64,000 bases of DNA from Herbiconiux sp. VKM Ac-1786 (GTDB lineage: Bacteria > Actinomycetota > Actinomycetes > Actinomycetales > Microbacteriaceae), in contig NZ_JADKSG010000001.1 in NCBI RefSeq assembly GCF_015350805.1, positions 1,784,513-1,848,512 of the forward strand, in the 5' to 3' direction. Of this stretch, positions 26,495 through 35,555 are shown piece after piece. Below the pieces are notes generated by a model. It worked only from the letters and a program-made list of their open reading frames with translations. It had not been told where the DNA came from and did no database searches. The position numbers and the translations under genes were made by a program. Numbering within the stretch: position 1 is the first letter of the stretch; the number at the start of each line of letters is the position of its first letter.

Positions 26495-27442
26495 CTAGCC
26501 GGCGGGGGCGGGGGCGGTCGGGTCGGTGGGGGCCGTGCCGTCGGTGGGGGCGGCGGGGTCGGTGGCCGGCGGGTCGGCGACCTCGGTGTAGGTCTCGGTG
26601 ATGAACGTCGACAGCGCCTCGGCGTCGTCGAGCGCCCCCGTGTAGGCCTTGCCGTCCACGATCAGGAGCGGCGCCGCGGTCAGCGTCTCGACGTCGGCGT
26701 TCGGGATGCCCGCCTCCGCCCGCGCGGTGGCGTCGGTCACCCAGTCCGAGAACTCGTTCCCGCGGATGCACGAGGCGATCGAGTCGTCGGCGAGCCCCGC
26801 ATCCGACACCAGGGTGACCAGCTCGTCGTTCGAGAGCCCGCCGTCGGGCAGGTCGGCGATCTTGGCGATCAGCGCGTTGTGGATCGGGAGCACCGCATCC
26901 GGAACCGCGTTCGCCACGCACGCGATCGTGTTCGCGGCCCGCGCCGAGTAGCTGTCGGGGCCGTCGAGGGCCACGGGGTGCAGCTCGAGGCTCGCGTAGC
27001 CGGCGCTGACGTAGTTCTGCAGCGAGGAGCCGTTCGTCGTCTCGAAGGTGCCGACGTCGGCACTGCCGTAGTCGACGTACTCGGTCAGCCGCAGCACGCT
27101 CGCCGTGTCGAGCTCGGACGGCACCGGCTGCTCACCCGGCTGGATGGCGTCGGTCGTGGTGGCGGTGACCGCCGAGCTGCTGCCCGTCAGGATCACGCCG
27201 TCGCTCAGCATGTTCGCCGGCCCCGTGAAGCTCGCCCGCACCGAGGAGTAGATCGCCCAGCCGGCACCGGCGAGGACGGCGATCGCCACCACGACGACGG
27301 CCACGATCGCGATGACGCGGTTGCGCCGACGCCGCTTCTGCTCCTCGATGCGCCTGAGGCGCGCCAGCTCCCGCGACAGCGCCTGCCGGTCCTTCTTCGA
27401 CATGCCGTCGTAGATGCTCTTGTCGCTCGTGGCGGGGCTCAT
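26495..27442 (-). CDS. Membrane-anchored DsbA-like protein lacking the CXXC motif
   Basis: 315 residues. A basic cytoplasmic head (KKDRQALSRELARLRRIEEQKRRRR) leads to one membrane helix (about 43-65) and an outside DsbA/thioredoxin-like domain (about 105-285). The domain is recognisable from TEYVDYGSADVGTFETTNG, the helical insert with CVANAVPDAVLPIHNAL, and the cis-Pro strand TLTAAPLLIVDGKAY. The position of the CPxC active site is occupied by GSADVG, so disulfide exchange at that site is impossible. The only two cysteines are in the helical insert. The C-terminus is a Pro/Ala/Asp-rich tail. A structural or chaperone role is likely. Confidence 0.88.
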   Translation of the reverse strand: MSPATSDKSIYDGMSKKDRQALSRELARLRRIEEQKRRRRNRVIAIVAVVVVAIAVLAGAGWAIYSSVRASFTGPANMLSDGVILTGSSSAVTATTTDAIQPGEQPVPSELDTASVLRLTEYVDYGSADVGTFETTNGSSLQNYVSAGYASLELHPVALDGPDSYSARAANTIACVANAVPDAVLPIHNALIAKIADLPDGGLSNDELVTLVSDAGLADDSIASCIRGNEFSDWVTDATARAEAGIPNADVETLTAAPLLIVDGKAYTGALDDAEALSTFITETYTEVADPPATDPAAPTDGTAPTDPTAPAPAG

Positions 27443-27573
27443 GCCGTGGGTGCTCCTCGTTCCGCGTTCCGCGCCGCACGGCGCCGCGCCTAGACCCTAT
27501 CGAGTCGGGCTATGAGAGCAAACCGGAACCGCGGGGCCCTGCCGTAGAGTCGACCCAGCGAGGGGGCGGCCGG

Positions 27574-28632
27574 ATGGCGACGAGCAGGGGCATCGACGAC
27601 GCGACCGCCTTCCCGGCCGAGCACCGGGCCGCGCGTCGCGGGAGGCTGACCCGGCGGCTGCTCCTGGCCGCGCTGATCGCCGTGCTATTGGTGGCGGTGC
27701 TGCAGGCGACGCCGTGGCCGGCCGCGCTCCTGATCCGCGGCGTCTTCGCCCAGGGGGCCGCCGGCACCGTCGCCGAGATGACCCCCTACGTCCCCGCCGC
27801 CGGGGTCGACGACCTCGGCACCGTCGCCTACGCCGAGGGGAGCCCCGACACGACCCTGTCGGCGTACTCGCGGTCGGGTTCGGGTGCGCTCCCCGCCGTC
27901 GTGTGGATCCACGGCGGCGCCTGGATCTCGGGCGACTCCGGCAACGTCGATCCCTATCTGCGGATCCTGGCCGCCGAGGGCTACACGGCCATCGGGCTGA
28001 ACTACACGGTCGGGCCCGAGGCGGTCTATCCGACCGCCGTCGGCCAGCTGAACGAGGCCCTCGCCTACATCGCCGCCCACGCCGACGAGCTGCGGGTCGA
28101 CCCGACGCGCATCGTGCTCGCGGGCGACTCGGCCGGGGCGCAGCTGGCCAGCCAGCTCGCGGTGCTCACGACGAACCCCGAGTACTCGAGCCTCGTCGGC
28201 ATCGAGCCCGCCCTCGACCCGGAGCAGCTGGTCGGCACGGTGCTGGACTGCGGGGTCTACGACCTCGACCGCATGGCCGACCTCTCGGGCGTCGTCGCCT
28301 GGGGCTTCGACGCCTCGCTGTGGGCCTACACCGGCACGAAGGACTGGTCGGCGACGTACGAGGGCGCGACCATGTCGACGATCGACTTCGTCACGCCCGA
28401 CTTCCCGCCCACCTACATCAGCGGCGGCAACGGCGACGGGCTCACCTGGCTGCAGTCGGTGCCGATGGCCGAGGCGCTCCGGGCGCACGACGTCGAGGTC
28501 ACCGAGCTGTTCTGGGCCGAGGACCACGAGCCGGCGCTGCCCCACGAGTACCAGTTCCACCTCGACTATCCCGAGGCGCAGCAGGCGCTGCAAAAGACGC
28601 TCGACTTCATGGCGGTCGTGACGACGCGCTGA
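27574..28632 (+). CDS. Membrane-anchored alpha/beta hydrolase (esterase/lipase family)
   Basis: 352 residues. A signal anchor (about residues 28-52) precedes a hydrolase domain with the oxyanion motif WIHGGAW, the nucleophile elbow GDSAGAQ and a late acid/base pair ([19 protein letters not shown]). This pattern fits the BD-FAE/hormone-sensitive-lipase-like esterases. The substrate is unknown. The ATG at 27574 follows a GGGGGC-rich stretch. It is divergent from the DsbA-like gene, and lipB begins 45 bases downstream behind its own promoter. Confidence 0.9.
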   Translation: MATSRGIDDATAFPAEHRAARRGRLTRRLLLAALIAVLLVAVLQATPWPAALLIRGVFAQGAAGTVAEMTPYVPAAGVDDLGTVAYAEGSPDTTLSAYSRSGSGALPAVVWIHGGAWISGDSGNVDPYLRILAAEGYTAIGLNYTVGPEAVYPTAVGQLNEALAYIAAHADELRVDPTRIVLAGDSAGAQLASQLAVLTTNPEYSSLVGIEPALDPEQLVGTVLDCGVYDLDRMADLSGVVAWGFDASLWAYTGTKDWSATYEGATMSTIDFVTPDFPPTYISGGNGDGLTWLQSVPMAEALRAHDVEVTELFWAEDHEPALPHEYQFHLDYPEAQQALQKTLDFMAVVTTR

Positions 28633-28642
28633 CCCGTCGGCC

Positions 28643-28671
28643 TTTTTGTACTGAGTACAAGTATGTAGGAT
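28643..28671 (+). promoter_or_regulatory. Leaderless lipB promoter with internal perfect palindrome
   Basis: TTTTTG (28643-28648) and TAGGAT (28666-28671) are 17 bases apart and the predicted start site falls on the lipB ATG (28678). Between them, TTGTACTGAGTACAA (28646-28660) is a perfect 7-1-7 palindrome. A protein bound there would occlude the promoter. The half-site TTGTAC suggests a TetR/PadR-like repressor, but the family is a guess. Confidence 0.6.
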
Positions 28672-28677
28672 CAGGGC

Positions 28678-29382
28678 ATGACGGATGTTCTGAACGAGGG
28701 TGTCGGCCACCGGCTCGTGCCCTACCCCGAGGGGCTCGCCCTGCAGGCCCGGCTCCACGACGAGGTCGTCGCGGGCGCCGCGCCCGACACCCTGGTGCTG
28801 CTCGAGCACGAGGCGGTCTACACGGCCGGCAAGCGCACCGAGCCGTCCGAGCGTCCGGTCGGCGAGGCCGGCGGCGGCACGCCCGTGATCGACGTCGACC
28901 GCGGCGGCAAGCTCACCTGGCACGGCCCCGGCCAGCTGGTCGGCTACCCGATCGTGCGTCTGCCCGACCCGATCGACGTCGTCGCCTACGTGCGGATGCT
29001 CGAGCAGCTCCTGCTCGACGTCGTCGCGTCCCTCGGGGTCGGCGCGCATCGCGTCGAGGGACGCTCCGGCATCTGGACCACGGTGGACGGGCTCGAGTGC
29101 AAGCTCGGCGCCATCGGCATCCGCGTCGCCTCGGGCGTCACCACGCACGGCTTCGCGCTGAACTGCAGCAACGCGCTGGAGCCGTACGACGCGATCGTGG
29201 CGTGCGGCATCCGCGACGCCGGGGTCACCACGCTGAGCGAGGTGCTCGGCCGGCGGGTCGAGCCGCGCGAGGTGGTCGAGGCGGTGGTCAGCCGGTTCGT
29301 GTCGCCGCGGGAGGCCGCGGGCGGGCATCCGCCGATCTCAGTCGGCTCGGGCGTGGCGCCGGCCCTGGCGGTGGCGTCGTGA
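28678..29382 (+). CDS. lipB: Octanoyl-[ACP]:protein N-octanoyltransferase LipB
   Basis: 234 residues. It moves octanoyl from acyl carrier protein to lipoyl domains, the first step of lipoate synthesis. Motifs: [33 protein letters not shown], the catalytic Lys in KLGAIGI and the catalytic Cys in IVACGI. The final 25 residues are an Ala/Gly/Pro-rich extension. It is followed directly by lipA, whose GTG overlaps the stop. Probably transcribed without a leader from a promoter containing a palindrome. Confidence 0.97.
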   Translation: MTDVLNEGVGHRLVPYPEGLALQARLHDEVVAGAAPDTLVLLEHEAVYTAGKRTEPSERPVGEAGGGTPVIDVDRGGKLTWHGPGQLVGYPIVRLPDPIDVVAYVRMLEQLLLDVVASLGVGAHRVEGRSGIWTTVDGLECKLGAIGIRVASGVTTHGFALNCSNALEPYDAIVACGIRDAGVTTLSEVLGRRVEPREVVEAVVSRFVSPREAAGGHPPISVGSGVAPALAVAS

Positions 29383-30365
29383 CCGCGGCCCCCGACGGTC
29401 GGCGGATGCTGCGCCTGGAGGTCAGGAACGCCGAGACCCCGATCGAGCGGAAGCCCGAGTGGATCAAGACGAAGGCGCGCTTCGGGCCCGAGTACAAGGC
29501 GCTGCAGGCGCTCGTGAAGACGCAGGAGCTGCACACGGTCTGCCAGGAGGCGGGCTGCCCGAACATCTTCGAGTGCTGGGAGGACAAGGAGGCGACCTTC
29601 CTGATCGGCGGATCGCAGTGCACGAGGCGCTGCGACTTCTGCCAGATCGACACCGGGAAGCCCGCCGACTACGACCGCGACGAGCCGCGGCGGGTGGCCA
29701 CCTCGGTGCAGGCGATGGGCCTGCGCTACGCGACCGTGACCGGCGTCGCGCGCGACGACCTGCCCGACGAGGGGGCGTGGCTGCACGCGGAGACGGTGCG
29801 GCAGATCCACGCGCTGAACCCCGGCACGGGGGTCGAGCTGCTCGCGACCGACTTCTCCGGGAACGCGGCGCTGCTCGACCTCGTCTTCGAGTCGCGGCCG
29901 GAGGTGTTCGCGCACAACGTCGAGACGGTGCCGCGCATCTTCAAGCGCATCCGGCCGGCGTTCCGCTACGAGCGGTCGCTCGGGGTCATCACCCGGGCTC
30001 GGGATGCGCGGCTGATCACCAAGTCGAACCTCATCCTCGGCATGGGCGAGACGCGGGCCGAGATCTCGTCGGCGCTGCAGGACCTGCACGACGCGGGCTG
30101 CGACATCATCACGGTGACGCAGTACCTGCGGCCCTCGCCGCGGCACCTGCCGGTGGCGTCGTGGGTGCGGCCGGAGGAGTTCGTCGAGATCCGCGAGGAG
30201 GCGGAGGAGATCGGCTTCCTCGGCGTGCTCGCGGGGCCGCTCGTGCGTTCGTCGTACCGGGCGGGCCGCCTCTGGGCGCAGTCGCTGCGCCGCAAGGGCT
30301 GGCCCGTGCCCGCGGGCCTCGCGACCCTCGCCGACGCCCCGGCCCCCTTCGCCCAAGCCGTCTGA
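29379..30365 (+). CDS. lipA: Lipoyl synthase LipA
   Basis: 328 residues, a radical-SAM enzyme that inserts two sulfurs into octanoyl groups. The auxiliary cluster cysteines are in [12 protein letters not shown], the SAM cluster in CTRRCDFC, and the C-terminal RSSYRAG motif is present. Start GTG at 29379 overlaps lipB's stop (GTGA); MLRLEVRN nine residues later is an alternative. The lipBA operon serves pyruvate and 2-oxoglutarate dehydrogenases and the glycine cleavage system. Confidence 0.97.
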   Translation: MTAAPDGRRMLRLEVRNAETPIERKPEWIKTKARFGPEYKALQALVKTQELHTVCQEAGCPNIFECWEDKEATFLIGGSQCTRRCDFCQIDTGKPADYDRDEPRRVATSVQAMGLRYATVTGVARDDLPDEGAWLHAETVRQIHALNPGTGVELLATDFSGNAALLDLVFESRPEVFAHNVETVPRIFKRIRPAFRYERSLGVITRARDARLITKSNLILGMGETRAEISSALQDLHDAGCDIITVTQYLRPSPRHLPVASWVRPEEFVEIREEAEEIGFLGVLAGPLVRSSYRAGRLWAQSLRRKGWPVPAGLATLADAPAPFAQAV

Positions 30366-30412
30366 CCCGTCCCGGCGGACTTCGCCAAGCGAACCGGCAA
30401 TCGGCGCCCACT

Positions 30413-30455
30413 GCGGCGGGCAGGCGGCGCGGCGGGCAGGCGGCGCGGCGGGCAG
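30413..30455. repeat. 16-base tandem repeat GCGGCGCGGCGGGCAG
   Basis: Two exact units (30424-30439 and 30440-30455) follow a shortened copy, GCGGCGGGCAG (30413-30423). It lies just after lipA. Low-complexity, probably from replication slippage. Confidence 0.85.
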
Positions 30456-30461
30456 GGGGAT

Positions 30462-30547
30462 GCACCGCGTTCCGGGGCGGCGGCAGGGCCACACGTGAGG
30501 TGGGGGACATGCACGGGAGGAGCCGCGGTGCACCCGGAACGCGGTGC
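30462..30547. repeat. Perfect 15-bp inverted repeat flanking 56 bases
   Basis: GCACCGCGTTCCGGG at 30462-30476 is exactly reverse-complemented at 30533-30547. In RNA it would make a long stable stem closing a 56-base loop. It may be a terminator-like structure after lipA or the footprint of a lost small element; no transposase or target duplication is visible. Confidence 0.7.
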
Positions 30548-30687
30548 GGGATCAGGATGACAGCCTCACGGCCGGGGGCGTGATGAGCAATTGCTACTCC
30601 ACTTCCGAGCGGGCGGGCGGGGCCGAGTTCTGCGGCGGGCGAACGGCGCGCGGGAATCGTGGGACGCCCCGCCCGGTTGGCCCCTGC

Positions 30688-31560
30688 ATGACTGACACCA
30701 GCTCGCAGAAGCCCGCCGCCGCATCCGGAACCTTCGCCATCGGGGGCGATCTCAGCGTCGACCGCCTCGGCTTCGGCACCATGCAGCTCACCGGCCCCGG
30801 AGTGTGGGGCGAGCCCGCCGACCGCGCCGGCGCCATTGCGGTGCTGCGTCGCGCCGTCGAGCTCGGCGTGACCCTGATCGACACCGCCGACGCCTACGGC
30901 CCCTACGTCACCGACGGCCTGATCCGCGAGGCGCTGCACCCCTACGCCGAGGGCGTCACCATCGCCACGAAGGTCGGCTTCACCCGCCAGGGCCCGAACG
31001 AGTGGATCCCGGTCGGCCGCCCCGAGTACCTCCGCCAGCAGACCGAGCTGAACCTCCGCCACCTCGGCGTCGACCGCATCGACCTGCTGCAGCTGCACCG
31101 CATCGACCCGAAGGTGCCCCTCGAGGAGCAGCTCGGCGAGCTCAAGGCCCTGCAGGACGAGGGCAAGGTGCGCCACATCGGCCTGTCCGAGGTCTCGATC
31201 GACGAGGTGAAGGCCGCGTCGGCCGTCGCCCCGATCGCCTCGGTGCAGAACCTGTTCAACATCTCCAACCGCAAGTCCGAGGCTCTGCTGGAGTACGCGA
31301 CCGCCGAGGGCATCGCGTTCATCCCGTGGTTCCCGCTCGCCACCGGCAAGCTGAGCGGCGAAGGTTCGCCCCTCGCCTCGCTCGCCGCCCGCCACGGCGT
31401 CTCGCCGAGCCAGCTCGCGCTCGCCTGGCTGCTGCGCCGCTCGCCCGTGATGCTGCCGATCCCGGGCACCAAGTCGGTCGCGCACCTCGAGGAGAACGTC
31501 GCCGCCGCCGCGATCGAGCTGAGCGACGACGAGTTCGCCGAGCTCGACGCCCTGAAGTAG
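30688..31560 (+). CDS. Aldo/keto reductase
   Basis: 290 residues. The catalytic set is visible: Asp/Tyr in DTADAYGP, Lys in IATKVGF and His in LLQLHRID. The C-terminal NADPH-binding segment [18 protein letters not shown] is typical. It resembles YajO/PdxI-like reductases from actinobacteria. The start is uncertain: ATG 30688 gives MTDTSSQKP before the conserved [11 protein letters not shown] strand but has no good ribosome site; the frame is open upstream to 30544. Confidence 0.92.
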   Translation: MTDTSSQKPAAASGTFAIGGDLSVDRLGFGTMQLTGPGVWGEPADRAGAIAVLRRAVELGVTLIDTADAYGPYVTDGLIREALHPYAEGVTIATKVGFTRQGPNEWIPVGRPEYLRQQTELNLRHLGVDRIDLLQLHRIDPKVPLEEQLGELKALQDEGKVRHIGLSEVSIDEVKAASAVAPIASVQNLFNISNRKSEALLEYATAEGIAFIPWFPLATGKLSGEGSPLASLAARHGVSPSQLALAWLLRRSPVMLPIPGTKSVAHLEENVAAAAIELSDDEFAELDALK

Positions 31561-31672
31561 CGCGGGCGGGCATCCGCTCTGCCGGCTTCTCGCCCGAGCG
31601 AGCGGATGCCCGGCCTGAGCGCCACCCGCAAGCCCCGCCGTGCACCCCCGCGGCGGGGCTACGCTTTTCTGG

Positions 31673-32890
31673 ATGCACCGCACCGAGATGACGCCCCGCC
31701 CCGCCTGGCGCGACCGCCTGGACGCGGTCGGCTTCAGCTTCTACGACCTCGAGTCGGAGGGCGGCCGGCCGTACTGGAACGAATCCGCGGCGTACGTCTT
31801 CACGATGCCCGAGATCGAGCTGATCGAGACCGCCACCGCCGAGCTCTTCGCCCGCTGCATGGACGCCGTCGAGCACGTGGTGCGCCAGGGCCGGTTCGAG
31901 GAGTTCGGGATACCGGGGCGGTACCACGAGCTCGTCCGCGCATCCTGGGACGACGACGACCCCACGGTCTACGGCCGCTTCGACCTCGCCTACGACGGGG
32001 CAGGCACCGTGACGATGCTCGAGTTCAACGCCGACACCCCCACTTCGCTGGTCGAGACGGCCGCCGCGCAGTGGCAGTGGCTCGACGAACGGCGCCGCGA
32101 CGGCTCGCTGCCGGCCGGGGCCGACCAGTTCAACGGGCTGCACGAGCTGCTCGTGGAGCAGTGGACGCACATCCGTTCGGCCCGCTGGGGCCTCGCGCCG
32201 GGAGCGCGGCTGCACCTCGCCTCGCTGCACGACTCGGGCGACGGCTCGCTGATCGTCGAGGACTTCGACACCGTCGCCTACATGGCCGAGACCGCCGCGG
32301 CCGCCGGCTTCGACCCGAAGCTGATCTTCATGGAGGACGTGCGCTGGAGCATGGACCGGCAGATCTTCCTCGACGGCTCCGACGAACCGATCCGCCACAT
32401 CTTCAAGCTCTACCCCTGGGAGTGGATGATCACCGAGCAGTTCGGCGGCTTCCTGCCCGTCAGCCGTGGCGCCACCCAGTGGGTCGAGCCCGCCTGGAAG
32501 CTGCTGCTCAGCAACAAGCAGCTGCTCGTCGTGCTCTGGGAGCTCTTCCCGGGGCACCCCCATCTGCTGCCCGCGTTCGCGACTCCGGATGCTCTGTCCG
32601 GCCGTCCTTTCGTGTCGAAGCCGCGGCTCGGCAGAGAGGGCGCGAACGTCTCGGTGCACGACGCCACGGGGGCCGTCGTCGCTGCCGCCTCCGGGGAGTA
32701 CGGGTCGGAGGGCTTCGTGCACCAGGAGCTCGCCCGGTTCGCGCCGATCCCGGGGAAGACCGCGGTGATCGGGAGCTGGATCGTGGGGGAGACGCCCGCG
32801 GGCATCGACCTGCGCGAGACCAGCGGGCCGATCACCGGGGACCTCGCGGAGTTCGTGCCGCACTACATCGCTTCTGAGGAGACATCGTGA
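31673..32890 (+). CDS. YgiC-like glutathionylspermidine synthase family ATP-grasp protein
   Basis: 405 residues, homologous to the synthetase half of E. coli GspS and to YgiC. Motifs: YWNESAAYVF near the start, EFNADTPTSLVE, WEWMITEQFGG, and the ATP-grasp end FVSKPRLGREGANV. Actinobacteria are not known to make glutathionylspermidine, so it may ligate another amine or peptide. A TACGCT box ends seven bases before the ATG, so the message is nearly leaderless. The next gene, a YgiB-like lipoprotein, starts in an overlap with its stop; ygiC-ygiB pairing is the same as in enterobacteria. Confidence 0.9.
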   Translation: MHRTEMTPRPAWRDRLDAVGFSFYDLESEGGRPYWNESAAYVFTMPEIELIETATAELFARCMDAVEHVVRQGRFEEFGIPGRYHELVRASWDDDDPTVYGRFDLAYDGAGTVTMLEFNADTPTSLVETAAAQWQWLDERRRDGSLPAGADQFNGLHELLVEQWTHIRSARWGLAPGARLHLASLHDSGDGSLIVEDFDTVAYMAETAAAAGFDPKLIFMEDVRWSMDRQIFLDGSDEPIRHIFKLYPWEWMITEQFGGFLPVSRGATQWVEPAWKLLLSNKQLLVVLWELFPGHPHLLPAFATPDALSGRPFVSKPRLGREGANVSVHDATGAVVAAASGEYGSEGFVHQELARFAPIPGKTAVIGSWIVGETPAGIDLRETSGPITGDLAEFVPHYIASEETS

Positions 32891-33477
32891 GATCTTCTGC
32901 GTCGACGTCGCTGTCGCTGACCGGGATCGCCGCGGCCAACCGGCCGGGCCTCACCTCCCTGTCGCCCGGGGTGGCCCGGGGTGTCGCGGTCGCATCGATC
33001 GCGGGGGCCGTGCTCGCCCTGTCGGGCTGCGCGCCGACGGAGGAGGGCGTCGTGCTCGAGGGTGCCGATGGTCAGAAGTACGTCGTGCCCTCCGACGCCG
33101 AGCGGCCGATGTACTCCTCGAAGGAGGACTGCATCGCCGACGTCACCGAGCAGATCGCCGTGCTCGAGAAGCAGGGCCAGGACATCGTCGACACCCCGGA
33201 GGAGCTCTGCGAGCCCTCCTCCCGCTACCCCACCGCCGGCTACGCCGGGCTCTGGCTCGGGCCGCTGCTGTTCGCGGGCTCGCGCTGGAACTCGCCCCGC
33301 GTCTCGGGCTGGGCCCCCGTGCCGTCGGCCGGCTTCGCCGCGCCGGGCACTCGCCTGCAGACCGACGTGGTCTCGCCCGCACCCGCCGGCGCCACCACGG
33401 GCGAACGCGCCCCCCTCAAGGCGGGCTTCGGCTCCTCGGGCAAGTCCGGCTTCGCCTCCTCCTCGGCCGGCGGCTGA
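32887..33477 (+). CDS. YgiB-like (DUF1190) lipoprotein
   Basis: 196 residues. A lipoprotein signal (VASIAGAVLALSGC, lipidated Cys about residue 48) precedes a domain with YSSKEDCIADVTEQI and CEPSSRYPTAGYAGLWLGPLLF, the DUF1190/YgiB pattern. The C-terminal third is Gly/Ser/Ala-rich. GTG start overlaps the ygiC-like stop (GTGA). Function unknown; always beside the ATP-grasp protein, suggesting the pair modifies or senses something at the envelope. The long N-terminal extension before the signal is unusual. Confidence 0.82.
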   Translation: MRSSASTSLSLTGIAAANRPGLTSLSPGVARGVAVASIAGAVLALSGCAPTEEGVVLEGADGQKYVVPSDAERPMYSSKEDCIADVTEQIAVLEKQGQDIVDTPEELCEPSSRYPTAGYAGLWLGPLLFAGSRWNSPRVSGWAPVPSAGFAAPGTRLQTDVVSPAPAGATTGERAPLKAGFGSSGKSGFASSSAGG

Positions 33478-33542
33478 GGCCGGCTGACCTCGGCTGACGC
33501 GGCTGCGCGCCCGGTGTCGGAGGTGGCTGCCACAGTGGGGGC

Positions 33543-34181
33543 ATGAGCGAACAAGGGCCGGCGGGCGACGGGACGTGCGGGTGGGCCACCGGGTCGGAGG
33601 CGATGCGGCGGTACCACGATGACGAGTGGGGGCGGCCGCGGCGCGATGACGCGTACCTGTTCGAGATGCTCGTGCTCGAGGGGGCGCAGGCCGGGCTGTC
33701 GTGGGCGACGATCCTGGGGCGGCGCGAGGGGTATCGGGCGGCCTTCAAGGGGTTCGACGTCGAGGCCGTCGCGGGCATGGGCGACCAGGAGCTCGAGGCA
33801 CTGATGAACGAGTCGGCGATCATCCGGAACCGTCTGAAGATCGTCGGCACCCGCAAGAACGCCCTCGCCTTCATCGCGGTGCAGCGCGAGTTCGGCGGCT
33901 TCGCCGAGTACCTGTGGGGGATGGCCGGCGGGGCGCCGATCGTGAACCACCCCGCGTCGACGGCCGAGCTGCCGGTGACGAGCGAGCTGAGCGACCGCCT
34001 CAGCAAAGAGCTGAAGAAGCGCGGCTTCACCTTCGTGGGCTCGACCATCGTGAACGCGTACCTCGAGGCCGTGGGGGTCTTCGACGATCACGTGGTGGGC
34101 TGCCCGGCGAAGACACCCGAGGTCGCTGTCGGAGGACAGGCCGCTGTCGGGGGAGAGGCCGCCGTCGGGGGAGAGGCATAG
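33543..34181 (+). CDS. tag: DNA-3-methyladenine glycosylase I
   Basis: 212 residues; the family is usually about 190. It removes 3-methyladenine from alkylated DNA. The zinc ligands of Tag are recognisable: Cys in TCGWATG and His in RRYHDDEWG near the N-terminus, and His/Cys in DDHVVGCPAK near the C-terminus. QAGLSWATILGRREGYR is the helix-hairpin region. The last 19 residues are three in-frame copies of a six-residue repeat (AVGGQA, AVGGEA, AVGGEA), an accretion past the folded domain. CACAGT ends six bases before the ATG, suggesting a leaderless message. Confidence 0.95.
   Translation: MSEQGPAGDGTCGWATGSEAMRRYHDDEWGRPRRDDAYLFEMLVLEGAQAGLSWATILGRREGYRAAFKGFDVEAVAGMGDQELEALMNESAIIRNRLKIVGTRKNALAFIAVQREFGGFAEYLWGMAGGAPIVNHPASTAELPVTSELSDRLSKELKKRGFTFVGSTIVNAYLEAVGVFDDHVVGCPAKTPEVAVGGQAAVGGEAAVGGEA
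34125..34178 (+). repeat. Three 18-base tandem repeats at the 3' end of tag
   Basis: Units begin at 34125, 34143 and 34161 with GC(T/C)GTCGG(A/G)GG and encode AVGG(Q/E)A three times, immediately before the stop codon. The period keeps the frame. Confidence 0.9.
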
Positions 34182-34184
34182 GCT
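34179..34184 (+). promoter_or_regulatory. -10 box TAGGCT of a leaderless gabT transcript, overlapping the tag stop codon
   Basis: TAG of this box is the stop codon of tag. The box ends six bases before the gabT ATG (34191), the spacing seen at many other starts in the window. Confidence 0.5.
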
Positions 34185-34190
34185 CGAAAC

Positions 34191-35534
34191 ATGGTCACGA
34201 CCGAATTCACCGTCGCCCAGGAGCGCAAGCTCGTCACCGAGCTGCCCGGCCCGAAGTCGCGCGAGCTGCACGAGCGCCGCCGCAAGGCCGTGTCCCGCGG
34301 GGCCGGCACGCTCGCCGACATCTACATGGACCACGGGTCCGGCGCCATCCTGGTCGACGTCGACGGCAACCAGATCATCGACCTCGGCTGCGGCATCGGG
34401 GTCACCACGGTCGGCCATGCCCACCCCGAAGTCGTCGCGGCCGCCGCCGAGCAGGCCGCGAAGCTCACCCACACGCTCTTCACGGTCACGCCCTACGAGC
34501 CCTACCTGAAGGTCGCCGAGAAGCTCGCCGAGATCACCCCGGGCGACTTCGAGAAGCACTCGATCCTCGTGAACTCGGGCGCCGAGGCCGTCGAGAACGC
34601 CGTGAAGATCGCCCGCAAGTACACGGGCCGCCGCGTCATCGCGACCCTCGACCACGCCTTCCACGGCCGCACCAACCTCACGATGGCGATGACCTACCGC
34701 CCCTGGCCCGAGCGCGCGGGCATGGGCCCGATGCCGGGCGACATCTACAGCGTGCCGATCAGCTACCCCTTCCGCGACCCCGAGGGCATGACGGGAGACG
34801 AGGCGGCCGAGCGCACGATCGACTACATCGTCACCCACATCGGCGCCACCGAGCTGGCCGCGCTCTTCGTCGAGCCGATCCAGGGCGACGGCGGCATCAT
34901 CATCCCGGCGCCCGGTTACTTCAAGCGGCTCAGCGAGTTCTGCACCGAGAACGGCATCGTCTTCGTCGCCGACGAGATCCAGGCCGGCATCGCGCGCACC
35001 GGCGCCTGGTACTCCATCGAGCACCACGGCGTCGTCCCTGACCTCGTCACCAGCGCGAAGGGCATCGCGGGCGGCTTCCCGCTCGCGGCGGTCACCGGCC
35101 GGGCCGAGATCATGGATGCGGTGCAGCCCGGCGGCATCGGCGGCACCTTCGGCGGCAATCCGGTCTCCACCGCGGCGGCGCTCAAGGTCTTCGAGATCAT
35201 CGAGCGCGACGACCTGATCGGCGAGGCGCAGCGCGTGGAGCGCGCGTTCCTCGCCCGAATCGGCGACTGGGCCGAGCGCTTCCCGATCGTCGGGGAAGTG
35301 CGCGGCAAGGGCGCGATGTTCGGCGTCGAGCTGGTGCAGCCCGGCACGAAGAAGCCCAACCCCGAGGCGCTGGCGGCGGTCATCGAGCATGCCACCTCGA
35401 ACGGCGTGATCGTGCTCGACTCCGGCAGCTGGGACAGCGTGCTCCGCTTCCTCCCCAGCGTCGTCATCTCCGAGGCCCTCATCGACGACGCGGCGACGGT
35501 CATCGAGCATAAGCTCGCCGAGCTCTCGGCGTAG
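34191..35534 (+). CDS. gabT: 4-aminobutyrate--2-oxoglutarate transaminase
   Basis: 447 residues, class III PLP-dependent aminotransferase. NSGAEAVENAVKIAR binds the cofactor phosphate, FVADEIQAGIARTG holds the Asp, and the Schiff-base Lys is in TSAKGIAGGFPLA. GGTFGGNPV follows. The N-terminal PGPKSRELHERR is typical of GabT. It converts GABA to succinic semialdehyde. No gabD or permease is adjacent. Its predicted -10 box includes the stop codon of tag. Confidence 0.95.
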   Translation: MVTTEFTVAQERKLVTELPGPKSRELHERRRKAVSRGAGTLADIYMDHGSGAILVDVDGNQIIDLGCGIGVTTVGHAHPEVVAAAAEQAAKLTHTLFTVTPYEPYLKVAEKLAEITPGDFEKHSILVNSGAEAVENAVKIARKYTGRRVIATLDHAFHGRTNLTMAMTYRPWPERAGMGPMPGDIYSVPISYPFRDPEGMTGDEAAERTIDYIVTHIGATELAALFVEPIQGDGGIIIPAPGYFKRLSEFCTENGIVFVADEIQAGIARTGAWYSIEHHGVVPDLVTSAKGIAGGFPLAAVTGRAEIMDAVQPGGIGGTFGGNPVSTAAALKVFEIIERDDLIGEAQRVERAFLARIGDWAERFPIVGEVRGKGAMFGVELVQPGTKKPNPEALAAVIEHATSNGVIVLDSGSWDSVLRFLPSVVISEALIDDAATVIEHKLAELSA

Positions 35535-35555
35535 CACCGGGTCGGAGGCGCGCAC

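Larger units (their letters stand above)
30366..30687. other. 322-base intergenic region with GC-rich repeats
   Basis: No gene I can support. It holds a 16-base tandem repeat (30413-30455) and a 15-base perfect inverted repeat (30462-30547). Short frames starting at 30508 and 30583 lack a convincing ribosome site or homology. The base composition changes at 30583-30600 (AGCAATTGCTACT), which might mark promoter DNA for the aldo/keto reductase gene. Confidence 0.5.

Noticed and set aside
30583-30687. N-terminal extension or small gene before the aldo/keto reductase
   Set aside because: The frame is open, but residues such as [10 protein letters not shown] are not family-like and no ribosome site is visible.
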